The notes under the pieces: generated by a model
Database searches by the model: none
What the model was told of the DNA's origin: nothing
Seen by the model: the letters and a program-made list of their open reading frames with translations, nothing else
Source of the DNA: Salinibacter grassmerensis
Lineage (GTDB): Bacteria > Bacteroidota > Rhodothermia > Rhodothermales > Salinibacteraceae
Reading direction: 5' to 3'
Assembly (NCBI RefSeq): GCF_947077765.1
Contig: NZ_CAMTTF010000002.1
Span: 496,001-560,000, forward strand
DNA: 64,000 nucleotides
Program-made: the position numbers and the translations under genes
Part shown: positions 26,274 through 33,757 of the stretch, one piece after another
How the letters are laid out: every line of letters starts with the position of its first letter
Position numbering within the stretch: the stretch's first letter is position 1

Positions 26274-29200
26274 ATGTTTCGAAAGCTACTATCCGTGCTT
26301 GCAGGTGTGCTACTGCTCCTCCCGGCGACTGTGCTGGGCCAGGACACGGGCACGGTCGCAGGCACTGTCGTCGATAGCACTACCTCCGAAACCCTGCCGG
26401 GCGTCAACGTGACGGTTCAGGGCCTCACTGTTGGGGCTGCTACTGGTCCGAACGGGCAGTTTGAAATCTCCGGTGTGCCGGCCGGAGAGCAGGTCCTCCA
26501 GGCGTCCTTCGTCGGGTACACCCGAAAAAGCATCCCGGTAGAGGTTGAGGCCGGCGAAACGACGAATGTGAACGTCCGCCTGGCGCCCCAGGCGGTTGGC
26601 CTCGAGGACGTCGTAGTGACGGCCCTCGGCGTTGAGCGCGAGGAGCGCGCCGTGTCAACGTCTGTGCAACAGGTAGACGGGGCGGACCTTGACGCCACAG
26701 ACAACGCCAACTTTGTTAACTCTCTGCGCGGAAAGGTGTCGGGGGCAAACATCCGGTCGTCCAGCACGATGGGAGGGTCCTCGAACATCGTGTTGCGCGG
26801 CTACAGCTCGATCAGTGGCGACAACCAGCCGCTGATCGTGATCGACGGCATTGTTGTCTCCAACCGGTCGCGTCAGAGCGGTGGGGGGACCGTTGAGGGA
26901 AACGGCGGGTTTGACTTCGGAAATGCCGCCTCGTCCCTAGATCCGAGCAACGTGAAATCCGTATCGGTGCTGAAGGGACCGTCCGCCTCCGCGCTGTACG
27001 GATCCCGGGGGGCAAACGGGGTGATTCAGATCACCACGAAGGACGGGTCCAATCTGGACGACGAGATTGGGGTCTCCTTCTCCTCCAGTGTCTCAATGAG
27101 CCAGCCGTACGAGTTCGTCGACTACCAAAACCAGTATGGTGGCGGCGCGCCCGGCTCTTCGTTCTCGACCCTGGATGGAGACTTCAAAAAGCCGGAGGGC
27201 GACCAGTACGTCGTGCAGTACGCCGTGGACGAGTCGTGGGGACCGCGCCTGGATGGGCGCCCAGTCCGGCAGTGGTACAGCTTTGACGACGTGAACGGGC
27301 TGGAGGGAGAAGCGACCCCTTGGGAAGCTCACCCGGATGCCGTGAAGGACTTTATGGATACCGGAGCGGTGTTTACCAACAACGTCTCCCTCTCGCAGCA
27401 GACCGAGTCGCTCAACTACCGGCTTGGGCTGACGAGCCGAAACCAGGGCAGTGTGATGCCGAACGGCTCGATGGACCGCTACCAGGTGAACTTCAACGGG
27501 TCGGTTGATCTGAGCGACGACGTTCGGGCGACGACCTTCGCGAAGTATAGCTACCAGGACGTGAAGGCGCGGTCCGGGATGGGATACGGATTTGAGGAAA
27601 ATCCCTTCGCCGCGTTCAACACCTTCACGCAGCGACAGCTTGATTACGGTTCGGACAGTTACATGCGCGACTACCAGCGCCCGAACGGTCAACAGCGGGG
27701 CTGGAATTACGCAGGCGTGTCCGGGGCACAGGGATCCCAGACTTCGTTCCAGTACACCGATAACCCGTACGTGAATCGGTACGCGAACTTTCAAGAAGAC
27801 GATGAGCAGCGTCTGCTTGGAAAGGCGGAAGTGGAGTATGACATCATCCCGGACCTGACCGGGACAGCGATGGTCACGACCGACTTCCGAACCCACCGGT
27901 TCCAGGATCGCCGCTCAGACATTTCCACTGGTGCCCCGGGCTCCTACAGTGAAGACGTGATTGAAGAGCAGGAAACGAGTTCCGAGCTCCGGTTCGATTA
28001 TTCGCAGACCCTGACGGAGAATGTTGACTTAAACTCCTTCGTAGCCGGTCGAATCCGCTACGAGACGTACGAGGAAAATCTGGGGGCGACCCAGAATGGC
28101 CTCTCGTCTCCAGGGGTGTATACGCTTCAAAATTCCATCGGTCGGCCGGACGTGGAAGAGACCTTCGAGGAAAAGATGGTCTACAGTACCTACGGGCTCG
28201 TCAGTCTGGGCTACCAGGACATCGTGTTCCTGGAGGGCACGCTCCGGAATGACTGGTCCTCGACGCTCCCGGCCGACAACAACTCGTATCTCTATCCGTC
28301 GATCTCGGCGAACCTCATCTTCACCGGTCTGGATGCCCTCCAGGGACAAGACATCCTGTCGTTCGGGAAGGTGCGAGCGAGCTGGGCCCGCGTGGGACAG
28401 GACACCGATCCGTACCGCCTCGGGGTCACTTATCCGGGCAGTACCCCGTTCCAAGGGCAACCCCTGCAGAACGTCCAGCGGTCGGCCAACAACCCGACTC
28501 TGAAGCCCGAGCGAACGACGGGTATCGAGTTCGGAGCAGACCTACGCTTCTTCAACGAGCGGGTGAACCTCAGCACGACGTACTACCGCGACGTGACGAG
28601 AGATCAGATTCTCGCCGTCGACGTTTCGAGCGCCTCCGGCATCAACTCGTCCCTAATCAACGCTGGAGAGGTATCGAACCGAGGGTTGGAGGCCAGCCTG
28701 ACGGTGACGCCGGTCCTCCGAGAAGACCTGCAGTGGGACGTGACGGCCAACTTCAATAAGAATGTGAACAAGGTCGTCGATCTGGCCGAAGGACTGGACA
28801 CGTACAACTTGACGGCTGGTGGTGTGATCTTCGGTCCGACAATCCAGGCCCGGGAGGGCGAGGCGTACGGCGCGATGGTGCAGCCGTCCTTACGCCGCGA
28901 CGCCAACGGAGATGTCGTCTTTCAGCGGAATGGCGTGCCCCGAACGACGTCCAGTCCACAGGTCGTGGGGAATTTCCAGCCGGACTGGACCGGTGGGTTC
29001 TCCACCACTGTGTCTTACAAAGGGCTGACGGTTAGCGCCCTTGTTGACGGTCAGCTGGGCGGAGACGTGTACTCCCTCTCCAACAAGTTTGGTACCTACA
29101 GTGGGCTCGTTCAGTCGACTGTCGCTGGCAACCAGCGTGAAACTGGCGTCATTCCTGAGGGCGTCGTGGTGCCGGAAGGGACCACCCCGAATGAGAATGG

Positions 29201-29555
29201 CAACTACGACATTGAGGGTACGGACTTCGGTGAAGCTGAGGGCCGCATTCCGGCGGCGAGCTACTGGAAAAACTGGTTCTCTGCCGGCGGCGGAGATCAG
29301 TTCATCTACGACGCGACGCACGCCAAGCTGCAGGAGCTGGCGATCACCTATAGCCTCCCGCAGCGCTGGTTCAACGACTTCGCGCTCCGGCGGGCCAGTG
29401 TCTCCCTCACAGGAAGTAACCTGATGTTCCTCTACAAGGAGGCGCCCAACATCGACCCCTCGGTGACGCTTGGGGCCGGGAATGTCCAGGGTGTCGAGTC
29501 GGCGCAAATTCCGCCCCAGCGTCGGTACACCTTCCGTGTAAACCTGAGTTTCTGA
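26274..29555 (+). CDS. SusC/RagA-type TonB-linked outer membrane receptor, locus 3
   Basis: A 1093 aa receptor with signal peptide (LLSVLAGVLLLLPATVLG, cleavage before QDTG). It has a CarboxypepD_reg-like domain (GTVVDSTTSETLPGVNV, ASFVGYTRKSIPV), a plug (PLIVIDGIVVSN, VLKGPSASALYGSRGANGVIQI) and a beta-barrel ending in RVNLSF with terminal Phe. I chose ATG at 26274 (MFRKLLSV); the upstream ATG at 26229 gives a poor signal peptide. Its N-terminus is not the near-identical one of loci 1 and 2, although the upstream box is shared. SusD3 lies 99 bp downstream. The substrate is unknown. Confidence 0.94.
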   Translation: MFRKLLSVLAGVLLLLPATVLGQDTGTVAGTVVDSTTSETLPGVNVTVQGLTVGAATGPNGQFEISGVPAGEQVLQASFVGYTRKSIPVEVEAGETTNVNVRLAPQAVGLEDVVVTALGVEREERAVSTSVQQVDGADLDATDNANFVNSLRGKVSGANIRSSSTMGGSSNIVLRGYSSISGDNQPLIVIDGIVVSNRSRQSGGGTVEGNGGFDFGNAASSLDPSNVKSVSVLKGPSASALYGSRGANGVIQITTKDGSNLDDEIGVSFSSSVSMSQPYEFVDYQNQYGGGAPGSSFSTLDGDFKKPEGDQYVVQYAVDESWGPRLDGRPVRQWYSFDDVNGLEGEATPWEAHPDAVKDFMDTGAVFTNNVSLSQQTESLNYRLGLTSRNQGSVMPNGSMDRYQVNFNGSVDLSDDVRATTFAKYSYQDVKARSGMGYGFEENPFAAFNTFTQRQLDYGSDSYMRDYQRPNGQQRGWNYAGVSGAQGSQTSFQYTDNPYVNRYANFQEDDEQRLLGKAEVEYDIIPDLTGTAMVTTDFRTHRFQDRRSDISTGAPGSYSEDVIEEQETSSELRFDYSQTLTENVDLNSFVAGRIRYETYEENLGATQNGLSSPGVYTLQNSIGRPDVEETFEEKMVYSTYGLVSLGYQDIVFLEGTLRNDWSSTLPADNNSYLYPSISANLIFTGLDALQGQDILSFGKVRASWARVGQDTDPYRLGVTYPGSTPFQGQPLQNVQRSANNPTLKPERTTGIEFGADLRFFNERVNLSTTYYRDVTRDQILAVDVSSASGINSSLINAGEVSNRGLEASLTVTPVLREDLQWDVTANFNKNVNKVVDLAEGLDTYNLTAGGVIFGPTIQAREGEAYGAMVQPSLRRDANGDVVFQRNGVPRTTSSPQVVGNFQPDWTGGFSTTVSYKGLTVSALVDGQLGGDVYSLSNKFGTYSGLVQSTVAGNQRETGVIPEGVVVPEGTTPNENGNYDIEGTDFGEAEGRIPAASYWKNWFSAGGGDQFIYDATHAKLQELAITYSLPQRWFNDFALRRASVSLTGSNLMFLYKEAPNIDPSVTLGAGNVQGVESAQIPPQRRYTFRVNLSF

Positions 29556-29573
29556 CCATTGGGACGCGTGCTC

Positions 29574-29607
29574 TTCGCCCCCGGTGGCCGTGTCCGGGGG
29601 CGGAGAA
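29574..29607 (+). other. Intercistronic stem-loop, susC3-susD3
   Basis: Stem TTCGCCCCCGG / CCGGGGGCGGAG with a short loop and no T-run. It occupies the same position as the hairpins of loci 1 and 2. Confidence 0.6.
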
Positions 29608-29654
29608 GATTCTGGACTCGCAATCGTTTTCCAACAGTTGATCGATTCTCCGAC

Positions 29655-31292
29655 ATGAGACACCACGCTACGCTGACGCTTCTCCTGGCTGGAGGGCTAT
29701 CACTTCTTCTGGCACTGGGGGGATGTGACAATCTCACGAGCTACAATGAGAACCCCAACGAGTCGACCTCGGCCAATCCAAATAACCTCCTCGCCAACGC
29801 CCAGCGAAACCTGGCGGGCGAGGTGTATGCCGGGACCAACATGATGCGTCGCTCCAACGTGTGGGCGCAGTACACTACCCAAAACTTTTATCCGTCGGAA
29901 AGCCGCTACTCCCCTGTAGACTACCCGTTTGGCGACTTCTACACCCGTCTGACGGACCTCGAAACCGCCAAGCAGATTGCGAAGGAGCGGCCGGGCACGG
30001 TCCAAAACCAGGGCAACTTCCAAGCGGTCGCCACGATCATGCAAGCGTGGGGGTTCCAGATCTTGACCGACGCCTACGGAGACATTCCGTTCGGAGAGGC
30101 TCTCCAGCAGCGTGAGAATCAGTCCCCCGCCTACACGGCTCAATCAGAGATCTACCCGGCACTCGTGGATAGCCTAAACACGGCGCTGGAGCAGATCAGC
30201 ACGGGTGCGGCTGGGCCATCCGGAGACCTGATAAACGGGGGAAGTATGGCGATGTGGCAGAAGTTTGCAAACGGCCTAAAAATGCGGATCGCCCTGAGAG
30301 GCTACGAGCTTGAGGCAGACTGGGGGGAGCTTGGGGGGCCGGGCACCATTATTTCAAACGCTGTGGACCCGAACGTGAACGGGGAACCGCTCACCAGAAA
30401 CGCCGACAACGTGTACTTCCAGTTTGGCACGAGTGCGGTCCACCGAAATGACTACTACGAGAACCGAGAGGTCGACTTTCGAGACGACTTTGACGGGTCG
30501 GCCCGGTTCATTGACTTTATGGAAACGAAGTATGGCGCGGCCGATCCGCGCCTGGATGCCTACTTCGAGCAGACGTCCAGCTCCGGGCGTCCCTGCGAAG
30601 ATGGAAGTGGCGAGTACGAAGGATTTCCCTTCGCTCTCGAGCAAGGCGATGCGCAGGGACTGTATGGTGCGAATCCGACCTGTGGGTTCTCCCGGCCGGA
30701 GGCCTGGTTCCCGAACGGGCCTAGCGGAAACGGCGATGCGTTTGCCCCACTGATGTACTACGACGAAGTGCTCCTGACGAGAGCATGGGCCGCCAATGAG
30801 GGCCTCATCAGCGGCGACGCAAACAGCCTAATTGGAGAAGCAATCGAGGCGTCCGTCGACTTTTACGGAAATCAGACCGATGCCGACATCTCGGGCTCTA
30901 GCAGTTCGACACAGAGCTACATCTCTCAGGTGCAGAGCGACTTCGGGTCGGACCCCGAGCAGGTGATCGGGGAGCAGCGCTACATTTCCTTCTACATGCA
31001 CAACATTCAGGGCTGGTCGACCTGGCGACGGTTTGACTTCGAGGGCGTGCTTGGCGCCCCCGAAGGCGGTGTGGCCGGTGGGTTCGACTCCTACGCCCCG
31101 CTGCGGGTGCCATACCCGGCCTCCGAGGCCAACCTGAATGGCGAGAACTACACCGATGCAGCCAACAAGTGTAGTGGAGACTTCCAGGGGTCGTCTGGCT
31201 CCGAGAGTGGTGCGCAGAACGAGGACGAAGACTGCCGGGTTGCCTGGGACGTAGACGGTCCCCCCTCGGGTAACGCATACAGTGCTGACTAA
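29655..31292 (+). CDS. SusD-like (SusD/RagB superfamily) outer membrane lipoprotein, locus 3
   Basis: A 545 aa lipoprotein (lipobox LGGC near residue 24, then DNLTSYNENPNE). The YNENPNESTSANPNNLLANAQ start and the later GEVYAGTNMMRRSNVWAQYT and AWGFQILTDAYGDIPFGEALQ blocks are typical of the SusD-like family represented by PF12771, distinct from the type at locus 1. The C-terminal part has RYISFYMHNIQGWSTWRRFDFEG, followed by a Cys pair (NKCSGD, EDCRV). I chose ATG at 29655 (MRHHATLTLLLAGG); the longer frame from 29559 lacks a signal peptide at its start. It acts with the receptor at 26274-29555. Confidence 0.92.
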   Translation: MRHHATLTLLLAGGLSLLLALGGCDNLTSYNENPNESTSANPNNLLANAQRNLAGEVYAGTNMMRRSNVWAQYTTQNFYPSESRYSPVDYPFGDFYTRLTDLETAKQIAKERPGTVQNQGNFQAVATIMQAWGFQILTDAYGDIPFGEALQQRENQSPAYTAQSEIYPALVDSLNTALEQISTGAAGPSGDLINGGSMAMWQKFANGLKMRIALRGYELEADWGELGGPGTIISNAVDPNVNGEPLTRNADNVYFQFGTSAVHRNDYYENREVDFRDDFDGSARFIDFMETKYGAADPRLDAYFEQTSSSGRPCEDGSGEYEGFPFALEQGDAQGLYGANPTCGFSRPEAWFPNGPSGNGDAFAPLMYYDEVLLTRAWAANEGLISGDANSLIGEAIEASVDFYGNQTDADISGSSSSTQSYISQVQSDFGSDPEQVIGEQRYISFYMHNIQGWSTWRRFDFEGVLGAPEGGVAGGFDSYAPLRVPYPASEANLNGENYTDAANKCSGDFQGSSGSESGAQNEDEDCRVAWDVDGPPSGNAYSAD

Positions 31293-31311
31293 TTGAGGCC
31301 CGTCAGCCATT

Positions 31312-31341
31312 CGTCCCTCCGGGATTGCCTCCGGGGGGACG
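31312..31341 (+). other. Stem-loop after susD3
   Basis: Inverted repeat CGTCCC-TCCGG / CCGG-GGGACG followed by a short CTTTTG. It may be a partial terminator, or a processing hairpin before the fasciclin-domain gene. Confidence 0.5.
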
Positions 31342-31403
31342 CTTTTGAACGGTTCTGCTCTACCGCTTACATCACGAGACACTTCGAAATGGTTACGGTA
31401 CTT

Positions 31404-32657
31404 ATGAGACATCGATATCAAACACTTCTTCTTCTGTTTGCAGGTGCTGCACTGGCGCTTGCGGGCTGCGACCAGAGCTCGCAGAAGGCGAGCCCGGAGT
31501 ACCCAAATCGATACATTATCACTCAGAACAACTCGGCCTCCGGGGACGCGGCCACTGGGTCACTCTCCGACGCAAACGCAGTGAACGTGCCCGACACGGT
31601 GGACTACTACATGCAGGGGTACACCGTCAATAAAGACTACACCTGGACCGTGAACGAGTCCTCGGACCTTCCCACCGCGGCAAGCTCCAATCAGACCTAC
31701 GAGTGGCAGAGCCGTGGAGGAGAATTTATCACGGTGGTGTATGGACCAGGCGATCCCCTCGCGACCACGTCGGGCATGAGTGCAAGCACCAACTCGATTC
31801 AGGTAGACGCAAGCAACGATGACATTGACGCCGAGACGATTGAAGTGTCTGCGGCGGTGACCGACAGCATCAGCGGGCAGATCGGCCGCTTCGGGGCCTT
31901 CGCAACCCTCACGAGCCTGGCCTCGTCCTCCGGCATTGCGGACACGCTTAGTCAGGAAGGTCCGTCCTTCACGCTATTCGCGCCCTCCAGCGCTGCGTTT
32001 GCGGCCGATATCGAAGGAGACGACGAACTTGAGGCGGCGGGGGCCATCGGTGGCATGCCGACGCAGGCCGTGGACGACGATGAAGACGCCACTTCAAGCG
32101 TTCGCGCCGGCATTCTGAAGTACCACGCCATCCAAGGCGATAGCCTCACGGCGAGTGACCTGCCCGCAAACGATGTGGAGACCCTGCTCGGCAGTGAGAC
32201 GGTCTCTGTGACCGCCGACATGGTCTCACAGGCCAACATCCCGGCGACAAACGGCGTGATTCACAAGCTCAACGAACCGCTTCTTCCGCCGACGGCCCTG
32301 GTGGACTTCACGGACCGTACGTTGCCGGACACGACCGTTGTACAGGACAGTACCGTCACGGTGGACGGATCCTACTTTCCTGACGGAGGCGGATACATCG
32401 TGCTGCATGAGGGGAGTGCCGGAGGGCCCGTCGTCGGGAACTCGGAGTACATCGAGGGCCCGGGGATTAGCAATGAGGTGGAGGTGCCCCTCACCGAAGA
32501 CTACAGCGGGCGCAGCAGCGTCACCCTGGTTGCGATGCCGCACAAAGAGACCAATGGCAATGAGTCTTTCGACTTTCCTGGCAACGACACGCCCTACATG
32601 CTCGGTGGTAACCCCGTAACGGATGAGGCCGATATCACAGTGGAGTCCACCGATTAG
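31404..32657 (+). CDS. Fasciclin-domain lipoprotein with a haloarchaeal-type C-terminal domain
   Basis: A 417 aa lipoprotein (LALAGC lipobox near residue 24). The middle, about residues 155-290, is a FAS1/fasciclin domain: LTSLASSSGIADTL, SFTLFAPSSAAF, ILKYHAIQGDSL and the terminal INGVIHKL-like motif (ATNGVIHKLNEPLLP). The last 120 residues resemble a domain common in haloarchaeal secreted proteins (DUF7282-like): VTVDGSYFPDGGGYIVLHE, NSEYIEGPG, VAMPHKETNGNESFDFPGNDTPYM, and a final PVTDEADITV. It is probably surface adhesion or substrate binding linked to SusCD locus 3, which it follows directly. The start could be ATG 31389 or 31404; both give the same signal peptide. Confidence 0.82.
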   Translation: MRHRYQTLLLLFAGAALALAGCDQSSQKASPEYPNRYIITQNNSASGDAATGSLSDANAVNVPDTVDYYMQGYTVNKDYTWTVNESSDLPTAASSNQTYEWQSRGGEFITVVYGPGDPLATTSGMSASTNSIQVDASNDDIDAETIEVSAAVTDSISGQIGRFGAFATLTSLASSSGIADTLSQEGPSFTLFAPSSAAFAADIEGDDELEAAGAIGGMPTQAVDDDEDATSSVRAGILKYHAIQGDSLTASDLPANDVETLLGSETVSVTADMVSQANIPATNGVIHKLNEPLLPPTALVDFTDRTLPDTTVVQDSTVTVDGSYFPDGGGYIVLHEGSAGGPVVGNSEYIEGPGISNEVEVPLTEDYSGRSSVTLVAMPHKETNGNESFDFPGNDTPYMLGGNPVTDEADITVESTD

Positions 32658-32994
32658 CCGGTGTTCTGAAGGACAGCTACTTGCCGTATTTGAATGTGAG
32701 GAGCCGGTTGTCCTTGCTAGGGCAGTCGGCTTCTCCCATTTTGGGAAGGGCCGATGGAGTTGTGAGCTCTGCCCCCTGACGTATCTCCGGCCATTACACA
32801 AAATAGAAAGAGATCTTTTACTCTGTCCCAAAGACTCCTTATCAATAAGCAACTGAGGACCGTTGCCTCAGCGCTCCTAGGACGTCGTGAGATGTGCATT
32901 TTCGTACTGCGTCCGCAAGGGGAGAGGTAGTAGGAGTACACCTTAGGCAACCGTCTTGCACACTTGCACAACAGTTAAAAAGACACTGGTCACC
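32658..32994. other. Intergenic region
   Basis: No gene seen. A small hairpin CTGAGG / CCTCAG occurs at 32853-32871. It separates the susCD block from the next lipoprotein gene. Confidence 0.4.
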
Positions 32995-33570
32995 ATGAAT
33001 GTACATGTAGGTACAGCATGGCTCTCTTTCCTCATCGTGTTCTTGATTGCCGGGTGTGGCACGTCCTCCCCGCCTGTCCAGGTCACTCAGGATGCAGCGT
33101 CCGGTCAAATGACCTACCAAACCCGTCAAATGCGGTTGTCCGGGATCGAGATGACGCAGGGACTTGAGGCGGGGAATCGGTTTTACATGCAGGTTGTGGG
33201 GACGTGCACCAGCCAAGACTGTGTGCCCCGATCCTACGACCTACACTTCGTCAAGGAGGGCATGCAGTCCGTTCAGATTGAGGGGCGGGGGGTGAGTTTA
33301 ACCATTGGGACGGAAACTCTCTCCTGGAAAGACCCTCAGAACCGCTCGGTGAACCGGACCTCGACCATCCGGAGCGGGACGTTCGCTCGCGTCGAGGTAA
33401 CGAGCGAGCAATTGTCCACCATCGGAGGCGTAGATGAAGTCAGCGGAACGGTTGGGGGGGAGGGGTTCTCCATCTCCCACGAGGCACGCGCCCCCATCCG
33501 CCAGTTGTTGAGGCGGTTGGAGGAAGGGACCAACGAGTCTCCTCAGGCGTCGTCTTCGCAAGGGAATTAG
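32995..33570 (+). CDS. Lipoprotein of unknown function
   Basis: A 191 aa protein with a signal peptide and lipobox (FLIVFLIAGC). The mature region looks all-beta: TYQTRQMRLSGIEMTQG, RFYMQVVGTCTSQDCVPRSYDLHFV, IGTETLSWKD, VEVTSEQLSTIGGV. A central CTSQDC pair could form a disulfide. I do not recognise a family. I chose ATG at 32995 (MNVHVGTAW); the longer frame from 32956 would put extra polar residues before the signal peptide. It precedes a TonB receptor gene at 33758, but a 187 bp gap makes an operon uncertain. Confidence 0.75.
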   Translation: MNVHVGTAWLSFLIVFLIAGCGTSSPPVQVTQDAASGQMTYQTRQMRLSGIEMTQGLEAGNRFYMQVVGTCTSQDCVPRSYDLHFVKEGMQSVQIEGRGVSLTIGTETLSWKDPQNRSVNRTSTIRSGTFARVEVTSEQLSTIGGVDEVSGTVGGEGFSISHEARAPIRQLLRRLEEGTNESPQASSSQGN

Positions 33571-33757
33571 CGGATGCCCGCGCTGATGCCGGGGAGCGGG
33601 ACACGCGAAATGGAGGGCAAAAATGCCTGCCCGCTGGCGGTCCGTCGGTACGTGCAGGACGACCGATGGGCCCTAGGGAAAGAGACTGCACGCCAGAGGC
33701 GGGCGCCCTTCCGCTCGGCCTGGACGCACTACACCTCCATAGAGTTGGACGTTGCGG

